This document shows positions 52,819 through 62,079 of a stretch of DNA of 64,000 bases, piece after piece. How positions within the stretch are numbered: position 1 is the stretch's first letter; every line of letters starts with the position of its first letter. The position numbers were made by a program, and so were the translations under genes. Location of the stretch: assembly GCF_003236315.1 (NCBI RefSeq), contig NZ_POTY01000003.1, positions 1 through 64,000 on the forward strand, in the 5' to 3' direction. This DNA comes from Micromonospora craterilacus. GTDB lineage: Bacteria > Actinomycetota > Actinomycetes > Mycobacteriales > Micromonosporaceae. Under the pieces are notes generated by a model. The model was given only the letters and a program-made list of their open reading frames with translations. It was not told where the DNA came from and did not search any database.

Positions 52819-53822
52819 ACGAGCCTCGAGGCACCATCCGGCTGGCGGCGCTGACCCGGTCGTACGGCCGGACCACCGCCGTCGACGGCGTCGACCTGGA
52901 CGTGTCGGCCGGGGAGCTGATCACCCTGGTCGGGCCGTCCGGGTCGGGCAAGTCGACGATCCTGCGGCTGATCGCCGGGCTGGACCGCCCCGACGGCGGC
53001 CGGGTCCTGGTCGACGGCGCCGACGTCGCCGGGGTGCCGCCGCACCGCCGCGCGGTGGCGATGGTCTTCCAGGACTACGCGCTGTTCCCGCACCTCACCG
53101 TGCTGAGCAACCTCACCTTCGGGCTGCGGGTACGCCGGGTGCGGCGGGCCGAGGCCGACCGGCGGGCCCGCGCCGCCGCCGACCGGCTCGGCATCGGCGA
53201 CCTGCTGGACCGCTACCCCGACCAGATGTCCGGCGGCCAGCGCCAGCGGGTGGCGCTGGCCCGGGCGCTGCTCCGCGACCCCAGCGTCTACCTGCTCGAC
53301 GAGCCCCTCGCCAGCCTGGACGCGCCGCTGCGTTTCGCCACCCGGGCGGATCTGCTCGCCCTGCACCGGGAGCTGCGCACCACCACCATCCACGTCACGC
53401 ACGACCAGCACGAGGCGATGACCCTCGGCGACCGGGTGGTCGTCCTCGCCGACGGGCGGGTACGCCAGGTCGGCCCACCCCAGCAGGTGTACGACGAGCC
53501 GGCCGACACGTTCGTCGCCGGGTTCCTCGGCAGCCCGCCGATGAACCTGGTTCCCGGCGGTGGAGTGCTCGGCGGCGATCCGGCGCTGACGCTCGGCGTA
53601 CGCCCGGAGGACCTGACGCGCGACGACGCGGGGCCGATCACCGCGACCGTCGAGGCGGTGGAGGCGCTGGGCAGCGAGGCGATCCTGCTGACCCGCTGCC
53701 CGGACCGCACCCGGTTGATCGTCCGCACCGGTCCCCGCCCCGGTGTCGCCCCCGGCGACGAGGTACGGCTGCGCGCCGACCGGCTGCACCAGTTCGACGC
53801 GGCCACCGGGCGGCGCCGGTGA
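52815..53822 (+). CDS. ABC transporter ATPase (MsmX/UgpC type)
   Basis: A 335-aa ATPase. Walker A GPSGSGKSTIL, Q-loop FQDYALFPHL, signature MSGGQRQR, Walker B VYLLDEPLASLD and H-loop VTHDQHEAM; a C-terminal OB-type regulatory domain follows (TLGVRPEDL). GTG at 52815 overlaps the preceding stop (GTGA). Confidence 0.95.
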   Translation: MNEPRGTIRLAALTRSYGRTTAVDGVDLDVSAGELITLVGPSGSGKSTILRLIAGLDRPDGGRVLVDGADVAGVPPHRRAVAMVFQDYALFPHLTVLSNLTFGLRVRRVRRAEADRRARAAADRLGIGDLLDRYPDQMSGGQRQRVALARALLRDPSVYLLDEPLASLDAPLRFATRADLLALHRELRTTTIHVTHDQHEAMTLGDRVVVLADGRVRQVGPPQQVYDEPADTFVAGFLGSPPMNLVPGGGVLGGDPALTLGVRPEDLTRDDAGPITATVEAVEALGSEAILLTRCPDRTRLIVRTGPRPGVAPGDEVRLRADRLHQFDAATGRRR

Positions 53823-54694
53823 GCCGCCCCCGTTCACCGCTGACCGGCTGGGCGTTCCTCGCCCCGTACGCGATCGCGGTGGCCGTGCTGGTCGCGGTGC
53901 CGGTGCTGCTCAACGTGGGGTACGCGTTCACCGACCACACCGGACTGACCCGCGACCCGCAGTTCGTCGGGCTGGCCAACGTCCGCCGACTGCTCGACGA
54001 CCGGTTCCTGCTGGACAGCCTGGAGGCGTCGCTGTTCCACGTGGCGCTGGCCGTACCGGTGCGGTTCCTCGCCGCGGTGGGGCTCGGCCTGCTGCTCGCC
54101 GCCCCGCGTCCCGGCGGGCGCTGGTTCCGCACCGCCGTCTACCTGCCCACGGTCATCCCGGACGTGGCGCTCGCGGTGCTGTTCCTGTGGGTGCTCAACC
54201 CGTTGTACGGGCCGCTGAACCAGTTCCTGGGGCTGTTCGGGCACGCCGGGTACAACTGGCTCGCCGACCCGACCACCGCGCGGATCGGCGTGGTGCTGAT
54301 GCTCGCGTTCCCGATCGGCGAGGGGTTCATCGTGGTCCTCGCCGCCCGCCGGCTGCTCGACGGCCGGCTGTACGAGGCGGCGGCGCTGGAGGGCTGCGGG
54401 CCGTTCGGGCAGTTGCGCCGGCTCACCCTGCCGCTGCTGGCACCGGTGCTGGTGCTGCTGGCGGTGCGGGACATCATCCTCACCCTGCAGGTCAACTTCG
54501 TGCCGGCGTACGTGCTCACCGACGGCCGGCCGGCCAACGCCACCCTGTACCTGCCGGTCTACATCTTCGACCAGGTCTTCGAGTTCTCCGGCTTCGCGTA
54601 CGGCTCGCTGGTGACGATCCTGCTGATGCTGATCACCGCTGTGATCATCACCGGGCTGCTGATCGCCGTCCGACGGTGGCGGGTGCTGCGATGA
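53819..54694 (+). CDS. Carbohydrate ABC transporter permease (MalF-like)
   Basis: A 291-aa permease with six membrane segments (first: FLAPYAIAVAVLVAVPVLLN) and EAA loop EAAALEGCGPFGQLRRLTLP. It begins in a GTGA overlap with the ATPase gene and ends in an ATGA overlap with the lipoprotein gene. Confidence 0.92.
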   Translation: MSRPRSPLTGWAFLAPYAIAVAVLVAVPVLLNVGYAFTDHTGLTRDPQFVGLANVRRLLDDRFLLDSLEASLFHVALAVPVRFLAAVGLGLLLAAPRPGGRWFRTAVYLPTVIPDVALAVLFLWVLNPLYGPLNQFLGLFGHAGYNWLADPTTARIGVVLMLAFPIGEGFIVVLAARRLLDGRLYEAAALEGCGPFGQLRRLTLPLLAPVLVLLAVRDIILTLQVNFVPAYVLTDGRPANATLYLPVYIFDQVFEFSGFAYGSLVTILLMLITAVIITGLLIAVRRWRVLR

Positions 54695-55179
54695 AGTGGC
54701 ATCCTGCTGCGGTGAGATTCCGGGCCTTCGTCGCCGCCGTCGCCGTGCTCCCGCTGTTGGCCGCCTGCGGCGGCGGTACGCCGTCAGCGACCGGCGGCCC
54801 CCGGGACATGCTGGCGAACCTGCCCAGCTGCGACCGGGTGCCGCTGGACCAGGATCCGGAGGTTGCCGCCGACGTGCCGGGGCTGATGCTGCCCGACGGC
54901 GCCCGGGTCACCAGTGTGGTCGAGCAGGGTGTGCTGACCAGTGTGGAGGCCACTGTCCGGATGTCCCCGTTGGACGTACGCGCGCACTACGAGCAGCGCA
55001 CCGACATCGACCTGCTGCGGGTCGAGGACGAGATCTTCGAGACCGAGGTGCTGGCCAGGGCGCAGGACCGGCGGATGTATCTGCGGGCCGGGGCGCTGTG
55101 CGCGGACGCCACCACGCTGACCGTCATGGTCGGTCCGGACTCCGAAGAGGCCGGGCTGCCCGAGTTCCGTTCGGGCTGA
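54691..55179 (+). CDS. Lipoprotein of unknown function
   Basis: A 162-aa protein with lipoprotein signal AVLPLLAACGGG (lipobox LAAC). The mature part contains two further Cys (PSCDRVP, GALCAD) that could form a disulphide. It is the last gene of the ABC operon by an ATGA overlap, so a role beside the transporter is likely. No family recognised. Confidence 0.82.
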   Translation: MKWHPAAVRFRAFVAAVAVLPLLAACGGGTPSATGGPRDMLANLPSCDRVPLDQDPEVAADVPGLMLPDGARVTSVVEQGVLTSVEATVRMSPLDVRAHYEQRTDIDLLRVEDEIFETEVLARAQDRRMYLRAGALCADATTLTVMVGPDSEEAGLPEFRSG

Positions 55180-55297
55180 CCTCGACATCTGTCCTAACTG
55201 GGCGGCAGCTTTCCCGACAGCTGCCCGGTGACGTTCGCCGATGCGGTGTCTAGCGTGCGCACACAGGACCGTACGCGTCCGGACAGGAGACACCCCC

Positions 55298-57688
55298 ATG
55301 AAACTCATGCTCGCCCGACGTCGTCGCGGGCTGACGGCGACAGCGCTGCTGGCGCTGGTCGCCACGGCCGCGTTGACGGCGTCGTCCATTGCCGCACCGG
55401 CGGTACCGTCGCTGGCCACCAGCTTCCCCACCGGTCCCATGGAAGTGCCCGACGAGTGGATGACCGCCCAGCGGATGAGTGACGGCAGCACCGACCTGTC
55501 CGCCGCCAAGTACGCCAACGCCCGCGGCGAGGCCAACCAGCTCGTCGCCAAGACCCGCAACTCCTACCGGCCGCTCGCCGACCGGCCCTGGTCCTTCTTC
55601 GGCCCCGCCAACATCGGCGGTCGGGTCGTCGACATCGCGGTGGACCCGCAGGTGAACGACCAGGTGTTCATCGCCGCCGCCTCCGGCGGCGTGTGGAAGT
55701 CCAGCGACGCTGGGGCCACCTTCACCCCCGCGTGGCCGGACGGCTGGGGTCAGGCCATCGGCGCGGTCGCCATGACCAGCGACGGCGTCCTCTTCGCCGG
55801 CACCGGCGAGGCGCAGCCCGGTGGTGGCTCCATCACCTTCGGCGGCGACGGCGTCTACCGCTCCGCCGACCGGGGCGCCTCCTGGGAGCGGGTCGGCCTG
55901 GCCGACAGCCACGCCATCGCCCGGTTCGCGATCGACCCCAGCAACGAGTCCCGGATCTTCGCGGCGGCCGCGGGGAACCTGTTCGTGCCCGGCGGCGAGC
56001 GCGGCGTCTACCTCAGCGAGGACGGCGGTGACAACTGGCGGCAGGTCCTCGCCCCGCCGAACGACACCACCGGTGCCACCGAGGTCGTCATCGACCCGAG
56101 CAACCCCGCCCGGATGTACGCCGCCATGTGGGACCACCGGCGTGAGCCGCACCAGCGCACCTACGGTGGCGCCGGTTCCAGCCTCTGGCGTTCCGACGAC
56201 GGCGGCGCGACCTGGCAGCGGATGACCACCGGCCTGCCCACCGACGCCGACCAGGGTCGCTGGGGTCTCGCGCTCGCGCCGAGCAACCCGCAGCGCCTCT
56301 ATGCGTACGTGGGCACCGCCATCGGCCCGTTCCGGGCCTTCTACCGCTCCGACAACGGCGGCGACACCTGGACGCAGACCCCGGTCAGCTCCGGTCAGGC
56401 GTCGCAGTCGACGTTCAGCTGGTGGTTCGGCAAGCTCTTCGTCGACCCGGGCAACGAGAACCACGTGTTCCTCATGGGCGTCAACCTGATGCGTTCCACC
56501 AACGGCGCGCAGAGCTTCTCGTCCGTCGGTGGGGTGCACGCCGACCAGCACGCCATGCGCTGGGACCCGAAGATCCCGGGCCGGGTCTACCTCGGCAACG
56601 ACGGCGGCTTCTACCGGTCGCAGAACAACGGCGCCAGCGGTTGGGTGAAGTCCACCGACGAGCGGTACACGCAGTTCTACACGGTCGACGTGGCGCAGAC
56701 CGACCCGAGCCTGAAGGTCGGCGGCACCCAGGACAACGGCTGCAACCGCGGCTACAACGGCGTCGGTGGCCCCTGGAACGCCATCGGTTGCGGTGACGGC
56801 CTGCAGACGTTGATCCACCCGGAGAACCCGAACATCGTCTTCGGGTGCAGCCAGTACGGCGCCTGCTACCGGTCGGAGAACGCCGGCGGCACGCCGCGCC
56901 AGAACATCGGCACCGGCCAGACCACGTCGCAGCGACGCAACTGGCTCACCCCGCTGCAGTTCGACCCGACCGACCCGAACGTCATGTACTACGCCGGCAA
57001 CATCGTGAACCGGTCGACGGACAACGGTCGTACCTGGACCGCGATCAGCCCCGACCTGACCGACGGCGGCCCGAACGACCCGTCCGGCTACCCGTGGGGC
57101 ACGATCACCACGCTCGCCGCCGCGCCCACCGACGGCAACACGCTGTACGTCGGCACCGACGACGGCAAGCTCTGGTGGACCAACGACCTCGGCGCGAACT
57201 GGCACCAAGTCGACCCGGCGCAGCTGCCCGGCACCTGGGTGACCCGCGTCGCGGTCAACCCGAAGGACGCGAACATCGCGTACGCCACGTTCTCCGGCTT
57301 CCGCTCCGGCAGCAGCCGGGCGCACGTGAAGTTGACCGTTGACGGTGGGCGCACCTGGACCGACATCGGGCAGGGCCTGCCCGACGCGCCGGTCAACTCG
57401 GTGATCCCGACCGCCGACGGGCTGCTGCTGGTCGGCACCGACGTCGGGGTCTACGTGTCCGCCTGGCACGGCGGCGAGTGGGCCGCGCTCGGCGAGAACC
57501 TGCCGAAGGCGGCGGTAATGTACCTGCGCTACCACGAGCCGTCGCGGCAGCTCACCGCCGCGACGTTCGGCCGGGGCATCTACGACCTCACGGTGCCGCG
57601 GTGCCCGGCGTCCTCCACCAAGCTGCCCCTGAAGAACCCGGGGGTCGGTGTGGTGGGCGTCCTGTCGTCCTGCAACGCAAGTAAGTAG
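55298..57688 (+). CDS. Secreted BNR/Asp-box repeat protein (sortilin/VPS10-like propeller)
   Basis: A 796-aa exported protein. The signal peptide ends near AxA (SSIAAPAVP). Repeated Asp-box motifs such as SSDAGATF, SADRGASW, SEDGGDNW, SDDGGATW and SDNGGDTW define one or two beta-propellers of the BNR/xyloglucanase or VPS10 type. Such folds bind or cut polysaccharides; no clear catalytic residues are identified here. ATG 55298 has AGGAG upstream. A strong hairpin follows the gene. Confidence 0.93.
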   Translation: MKLMLARRRRGLTATALLALVATAALTASSIAAPAVPSLATSFPTGPMEVPDEWMTAQRMSDGSTDLSAAKYANARGEANQLVAKTRNSYRPLADRPWSFFGPANIGGRVVDIAVDPQVNDQVFIAAASGGVWKSSDAGATFTPAWPDGWGQAIGAVAMTSDGVLFAGTGEAQPGGGSITFGGDGVYRSADRGASWERVGLADSHAIARFAIDPSNESRIFAAAAGNLFVPGGERGVYLSEDGGDNWRQVLAPPNDTTGATEVVIDPSNPARMYAAMWDHRREPHQRTYGGAGSSLWRSDDGGATWQRMTTGLPTDADQGRWGLALAPSNPQRLYAYVGTAIGPFRAFYRSDNGGDTWTQTPVSSGQASQSTFSWWFGKLFVDPGNENHVFLMGVNLMRSTNGAQSFSSVGGVHADQHAMRWDPKIPGRVYLGNDGGFYRSQNNGASGWVKSTDERYTQFYTVDVAQTDPSLKVGGTQDNGCNRGYNGVGGPWNAIGCGDGLQTLIHPENPNIVFGCSQYGACYRSENAGGTPRQNIGTGQTTSQRRNWLTPLQFDPTDPNVMYYAGNIVNRSTDNGRTWTAISPDLTDGGPNDPSGYPWGTITTLAAAPTDGNTLYVGTDDGKLWWTNDLGANWHQVDPAQLPGTWVTRVAVNPKDANIAYATFSGFRSGSSRAHVKLTVDGGRTWTDIGQGLPDAPVNSVIPTADGLLLVGTDVGVYVSAWHGGEWAALGENLPKAAVMYLRYHEPSRQLTAATFGRGIYDLTVPRCPASSTKLPLKNPGVGVVGVLSSCNASK

Positions 57689-57721
57689 GTCGTCCACGGC
57701 CGTCTCCCGGCCGGGACGTCC

Positions 57722-57756
57722 GGAGGCCACCTCCCCCGTGCGGGGAGGTGGCCTCC
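57722..57756. terminator. Perfect 15-bp bidirectional hairpin
   Basis: GGAGGCCACCTCCCC, loop CGTGC, GGGGAGGTGGCCTCC. It lies 33 nt after the BNR gene and 8 nt before the convergent pyridoxal kinase stop, so it probably serves both. Confidence 0.88.
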
Positions 57757-57764
57757 ACCGTCTG

Positions 57765-58616
57765 TTACCGAAGCCGCCGGGCGGGAAACCGTGCCGGCGG
57801 GTCGGCGATCGCCTGCTGGGCGGCGATCAGCTGGATCTCCCGGGTGCCCGCCGCCAGCGTCGCCTCCAGCACCGCGAAGATCGAGGCGGTGGTGCGCTCC
57901 AGCGCCGTCGCGGGCGATCCGGTCGTGCGCAGGTGGGCGAGGTACAGCGCGGCGGTGACGTCACCACCGCCGTTCGGGCTGATCGGCAGCAGCGGGGTGG
58001 TCACCGCCCAGGCGCCCTCGTCCGACACGGCCACCACCTCCAGCGAGCCGGCCGGCACGTCGCCGTGCAGCACGCTGGTGACCAGCACGTGCCGCGGCCC
58101 GGTGGCGCGTACCACGTCGACCGCCGCCAGCAGCTCGTCGACTGAGTTCGTCGGGCGGCCGGCGAGGAACTCCAGCTCGAACTGGTTCGGGGTGACGATG
58201 TCGGCCCGGGGAACCACCACGTCGCGCAGATACTCCGGGATGCCCGGCCGGACGAACATCCCCCGCCCGACATCGCCCATCACCGGGTCGCAGCAGTAGA
58301 CCGCGTCCGGGTTGGCGGTCTTCACCAGGGCCACCGCGTCGAGGATCACCGCACCCATCGCCGGGTCACCCTGGTAGCCGGACAGGATCGCGTCGGCGTC
58401 GCCGAGCACCCCCCGGTCAGCGATACCGGCGATCACCTCGGCGACGTCGGCCGGGGCCAGCAGCGGCCCGCGCCATGCGCCGTACCCGGTGTGGTTGGAG
58501 AAGTGCACGGTCAGCACCGGCCAGACCTCGTGCCCGAGCCGTTGCAGCGGGAACACGGCGGCGGAGTTGCCGACGTGGCCGTAGGCGACCGAGGACTGGA
58601 TGGACAGGATCTTCAC
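57765..58616 (-). CDS. pdxY: Pyridoxal kinase
   Basis: A 283-aa ribokinase-fold kinase that phosphorylates pyridoxal in the PLP salvage pathway. The N-terminal ILSIQSSVAYGHVGNSAAVF is diagnostic, with CDPVMGDVGRGMFV and the catalytic Asp in the NGGGDVTAAL anion-hole motif. GTG 58616 is chosen because the family starts at this point; the longer open frame runs into the next genes. Housekeeping. Confidence 0.95.
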   Translation of the reverse strand: MKILSIQSSVAYGHVGNSAAVFPLQRLGHEVWPVLTVHFSNHTGYGAWRGPLLAPADVAEVIAGIADRGVLGDADAILSGYQGDPAMGAVILDAVALVKTANPDAVYCCDPVMGDVGRGMFVRPGIPEYLRDVVVPRADIVTPNQFELEFLAGRPTNSVDELLAAVDVVRATGPRHVLVTSVLHGDVPAGSLEVVAVSDEGAWAVTTPLLPISPNGGGDVTAALYLAHLRTTGSPATALERTTASIFAVLEATLAAGTREIQLIAAQQAIADPPARFPARRLR

Positions 58617-58713
58617 CGTCTCATCATGGCGGTTGCGGATCCTCGATCGGCCCAGGGTCCGGATCTTCGTGACGAACTCTCGGCGAGCCGGTCGGATCGG
58701 GTGCCGTCCGAGG

Positions 58714-59010
58714 TCATCCGGGCTGCTGACGCTCGTGTCGGTCTGGTTCGGCCGGCACGGTTGCTGTACTTCGCTGCGGTGCGTCCGGCGGCTGCCTGGC
58801 CCAGCCGATGAAGCGGCGGTGCAGTGCACCGGCCGGTGCCCAGGGCATGTCCTCTGCCGCTTGGACGAGGTAGGCGCCGAGGTATAGAGCCAACGACACC
58901 GGGGCGTCGGCGTACTCCGCCCGCAGCTCCCGCCGCCGGGTGGGGCAGGGCCAGGGCAGGTCGCAACCACCACAGCTCCAAATCGGCAACACCGGGCCGT
59001 GGGTGGTCAC
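58714..59010 (-). CDS. Small Cys-containing protein of an XRE-linked cassette
   Basis: A 98-aa protein. VLPIWSCGGCDLPWPCPTRR carries a C-x2-C plus a third Cys, followed by PVSLALYLGAYLVQAAEDMP. I recognise the pattern from proteins beside XRE regulators in Micromonosporaceae, sometimes labelled flavin reductase without evidence. GTG at 59010 overlaps the preceding stop. Function unknown. Confidence 0.72.
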   Translation of the reverse strand: MTTHGPVLPIWSCGGCDLPWPCPTRRRELRAEYADAPVSLALYLGAYLVQAAEDMPWAPAGALHRRFIGWARQPPDAPQRSTATVPAEPDRHERQQPG

Positions 59011-59165
59011 CGCACACCTTCCAGAAACCGGGCCACGCTCGCGCGGGCCTGCCGACTGGTCGCCCAATCCACCTGCCAGCACGGGTACGGCGTCAGCCGC
59101 GACCACCACACCCGGCAACCGACGCACATGCCGTCGAGCCCTTGAACATGGATCGAGAGGATCAT
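59007..59165 (-). CDS. 52-aa small protein of the XRE-linked cassette
   Basis: Reads MILSIHVQGLDGMCVGCRVW and ends FLEGVR; a C-x2-C and a later Cys (YPCWQ) suggest zinc binding. ATG 59165 has GGAGCGG upstream and the stop overlaps the next start (GTGA). Too short for most gene callers. Confidence 0.65.
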   Translation of the reverse strand: MILSIHVQGLDGMCVGCRVWWSRLTPYPCWQVDWATSRQARASVARFLEGVR

Positions 59166-59182
59166 CCGCTCCGGGCCGCCGC

Positions 59183-59413
59183 TCACTGCTCACCCACCTG
59201 CGGCCAGTGCCCACGCCTGATCGGTATCCGGTGCCGGGCACGGCACGGCAGGTCGGCCCCACAGCGACAGATGCGCCGGTGGAACTGCGAGGACCACACC
59301 GGCCGATGCCGCCGCGCGAAGGTCAACGCGGTGGCGGAGATGTACTCGTCGTACGAGACGCGCCGGCTGCTCACGGTTGACCGGCCGGACGAGCTGGCCA
59401 CGCGTCGGGTCAC
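59183..59413 (-). CDS. Small Arg-rich protein of the XRE-linked cassette
   Basis: A 76-aa protein. The C-terminal block has ICRCGADLPCRARHRIPI, a Cys-rich motif that recurs in neighbours of XRE regulators in related genomes. GTG 59413 is preceded by GGAGGG and overlaps the preceding gene by a GTGA junction. Function unknown. Confidence 0.65.
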   Translation of the reverse strand: MTRRVASSSGRSTVSSRRVSYDEYISATALTFARRHRPVWSSQFHRRICRCGADLPCRARHRIPIRRGHWPQVGEQ

Positions 59414-59625
59414 CGGAGGCCCTCCGGTCGGCGTGCGCTGAGCTGATCTGCCAATTCGTGGTGGCCCTGGCACCGCCGTAGTTGCCTCGCGTGGTCGAGT
59501 AGACGCTGCTGCGCCGCCGTTTGCTCAACGTCCTGGTACCGCTGCCCGGTCCCGGGCGGTGGCGGAGGCTGAGGCCGTCGAAACAGCCACCGCGTCAGCG
59601 CGCACAGCTCAGACCAGATCACCAC
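59410..59625 (-). CDS. Small hypothetical protein of the XRE-linked cassette
   Basis: A 71-aa protein, VVIWSELCALTRWLFRRPQP, then a polyproline linker and QTAAQQRLLDHARQLRRCQG. Start GTG 59625 is a choice by pattern; the frame is open to 59649. Its stop overlaps the next start. First of four coupled small genes. Function unknown. Confidence 0.6.
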   Translation of the reverse strand: MVIWSELCALTRWLFRRPQPPPPPGTGQRYQDVEQTAAQQRLLDHARQLRRCQGHHELADQLSARRPEGLR

Positions 59626-59779
59626 AGACTCGCCCCCTTGATCGAGCAACAGGAGGCGGCGACGAGGTTCCGTCCGGCCCTATCGGGTGTCAAGCAGGCA
59701 CAGGCTCGCCGCCGCCAGTGACGGGAACGCTACGAGTGGTCACCGATGGTGGCGGGGAGAGTTTGTACCTGAGGGAGGG

Positions 59780-60976
59780 TTACCCAGTCAGTCCGATGGC
59801 GAGGGCCAACTCTCGGGCGTCCTCACCAACCGTGCCCGGCCGGTTCGACAGCTCCAGCGCGACAGTGCGGGCGTAAGGGTTGTGTCGCACGGTGTCGACG
59901 CTCTCCCGCAGCGCCCGGCCGAGCAGGTGCACCGCCGCGACCTCCCCCCGGTCCAGCATGTGCGCCCGAGTGGCCTCGATCAGCGCGGCCGCCCGGCGGG
60001 TGTGCGAGGGCAACGCCCGGTAATCGGTGGTGTCGGCCCGGTGCACGGCCTCACCCGGCCGGCACAGGTCCGTCGCTATGGTGACCGCGTACGCCGCACA
60101 CGCCGCCGGCCCGAACATCAGCCACGGATGGGCGTACCCACCACCAAGCCGGCTCGCGGCCGAGTCGCCGGCATCCCACGCCCGCCACGCCCGACCAGCC
60201 CGACCAGCCTTGCTATGCCCTAGCGCGATGCCGAGCTGTACCTGACCCCACCGCGCCAGCTGCTCACCACCCGCCGCCGGGTCGACCAATTCCGCAGCCT
60301 CGACCAGCACCTGCTCGGCGGCGTCGACCTGGTTCGCACCCCGATAGACGTGCGCGTAGTACCAGGCGGCAACCGCCATCGCAGCAGGGTCGTCAGCGTC
60401 CTGAGCAGCCGACATCGCCCGGTCGGCAGCAAGCCACACCAACTCCGGATACGGCTGGTGCGCCAGGTACAACTGCACCAGGTGATAGACCCGCGCCAGC
60501 TCCACCAACGCCTGCCGACGGCCCCCGCCATCGAGCATCCGGACGCTCTGCTGCACATCAGTCAGCAACCCCGGAAGCACCGTCGCCACCGCCGTACGCT
60601 CGGCCGTCGACCGATGCCACAACGCCCACGCTTGATCAACCAGATCACGCATCACGACAGCCGGCGTCACCACACCCACCGGCACGGAAGCCCGCTGCAT
60701 CACCGCAGCCACCTTGCCGACCTCGGAATGCCCGGCCCTGGTCACCGACGCCACCGGCAAAGACTGATCACCAGTCAGATCCGCAAGATCTGAAATGTCG
60801 AGCACCTCAGCCAGCCGCAGCAACATCGGCAGGCGGGGCGGCAGAAGCCGACCATTCTCCAGCGCCTTGACCCACTCCGCGCTACGCCCGACCAACCCAC
60901 CAAGAACCGGCCGGGTCTTCCCCGCACGCTCGCGATACATCCGAAGGCGCGCACCAAAGGTCGCGGTATCGTTCAT
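59780..60976 (-). CDS. XRE-family regulator with TPR-like sensor region
   Basis: A 398-aa regulator. The N-terminal HTH_3 runs FGARLRMYRERAGKTRPVLG through GRSAEWVKALENGRLLPPRL. The rest is alpha-helical and TPR-like (DAAEQVLVEAAELVDPAAGG). Long XRE-TPR regulators of this type are numerous in actinomycetes and usually sit beside small partner genes, as here. ATG 60976 has GGGAGACG upstream. Confidence 0.9.
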   Translation of the reverse strand: MNDTATFGARLRMYRERAGKTRPVLGGLVGRSAEWVKALENGRLLPPRLPMLLRLAEVLDISDLADLTGDQSLPVASVTRAGHSEVGKVAAVMQRASVPVGVVTPAVVMRDLVDQAWALWHRSTAERTAVATVLPGLLTDVQQSVRMLDGGGRRQALVELARVYHLVQLYLAHQPYPELVWLAADRAMSAAQDADDPAAMAVAAWYYAHVYRGANQVDAAEQVLVEAAELVDPAAGGEQLARWGQVQLGIALGHSKAGRAGRAWRAWDAGDSAASRLGGGYAHPWLMFGPAACAAYAVTIATDLCRPGEAVHRADTTDYRALPSHTRRAAALIEATRAHMLDRGEVAAVHLLGRALRESVDTVRHNPYARTVALELSNRPGTVGEDARELALAIGLTG

Positions 60977-60979
60977 CAT

Positions 60980-61349
60980 CGTCTCCCAGGTAGCGGTCTG
61001 GGCAGGGACCACCGGCCACTACCCCGGCAGACCACCACAGTCGACGGTACCCGCGTCCACCGTCTGATCGCGCCCCACCACGGCGGCAAATGCCGTAACC
61101 GTCAGGTGGGGGATTTCGAGCTTCGCCAACCCCGACCGAGAGCGACCCCGACCCCTCGCTTGTAAGTTCTGGGCGCTTTGTCCGAGAGCGTCCGTCCGCG
61201 CCGCTCACCTGGAATCGCCGTCCGTCGAACGCTCGCCACGGTGCACCACGTTCGGGGTTGTTGCTGTCAGCGCTGGATCTGCCCTTGGCATTCATCGAGA
61301 AACCATGGGATGGCGGTGGCATGGGGCGTCACGCTGAAGCAGCGTTCGC
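60980..61349. other. Intergenic region upstream of the XRE gene
   Basis: About 370 bases without a convincing gene; open frames here show no family resemblance. It holds the XRE promoter on the minus strand and the 3' end of the DUF5959-like gene. No clear repeat seen. Confidence 0.5.
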
Positions 61350-61763
61350 CTACCCGCAGGCTGCTACCAGAGCGTGAACGCGTTGGCGGTGCTGGGTGAC
61401 CCAGTCCTCGGGCAGAACCACCGGGACGCGGACGGTGACCATCGAACCGAATTCGTCTTCGACCACGACCTCAGGACAGTCGCGTTCCCCGGTGAGCTGT
61501 ATGAAGACAGACGGCCCCCGGCTCATCCTCATCCAAGCGATATCCTCGCCCGCGCCGAGACGATCCAAGGCTTGAGCCCACTCCCGTAGATTGGAGGTCC
61601 ACAGCGCTAGGTCGATGCGGCCACGCACGAACGGTGTCTCGACCACGATCTGCGCAGCCAGTGCGTTGGGCCAACTGCGGTGCCGCCCCAGGACCTTCAC
61701 GCTAACGCTGTTCCCCTCGTCGTCAGCGAGCACTATCAGATCCATGGAGGCGATCTCGGCCAC
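61350..61763 (-). CDS. DUF5959-like protein
   Basis: A 137-aa soluble protein: MDLIVLADDEGNSVSVKVLG, RIDLALWTSNLREWAQALDR and RGPSVFIQLTGERDCPEVVV. I associate this pattern with DUF5959, whose function is unknown. GTG at 61763 or ATG seven codons in. A single gene. Confidence 0.78.
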   Translation of the reverse strand: MAEIASMDLIVLADDEGNSVSVKVLGRHRSWPNALAAQIVVETPFVRGRIDLALWTSNLREWAQALDRLGAGEDIAWMRMSRGPSVFIQLTGERDCPEVVVEDEFGSMVTVRVPVVLPEDWVTQHRQRVHALVAACG

Positions 61764-62079
61764 GACTTGAGCCTAGCCTTGGCCCCACCAGCCAACGGAC
61801 CCTCGGCATCCGCAGAACCAGCGGATTAAGAAGATGGCTTCAGACAGACACGCCGTTCTTCCACTGCCAAGACTAAGCGCTGGCGATCCTGCCATCCCGA
61901 TGCTCCTATGGATGTCAAGCTCCGTCGGCTGCCGTCTCGCTGGCGGAGCTTGACTCCTTCGTCCCGAACGAATGATCACGGGTCATTGGCCAGGCACGAT
62001 GCTCAGCGTGAGCTGCTGAAACAGTCCCACGCCGTCCGTCAACGTCCAGCGCCGTGCACACCCGTTGTCACCCCGCTTG
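61764..62079. other. Intergenic stretch without a gene
   Basis: About 315 bases of lower GC than the surroundings. The short frames present do not look coding. No strong repeat or promoter noticed. Confidence 0.45.

Noticed and set aside
52526-54694. A long frame joining binding protein, ATPase and permease regions
   Set aside because: Only its 3' part (from 53819) is real; the first 430 codons are an out-of-frame reading of the binding protein and ATPase genes.
55250-57730. An 826-codon open frame on the minus strand
   Set aside because: Antisense to the BNR-repeat protein, whose signal peptide and Asp boxes are unmistakable.
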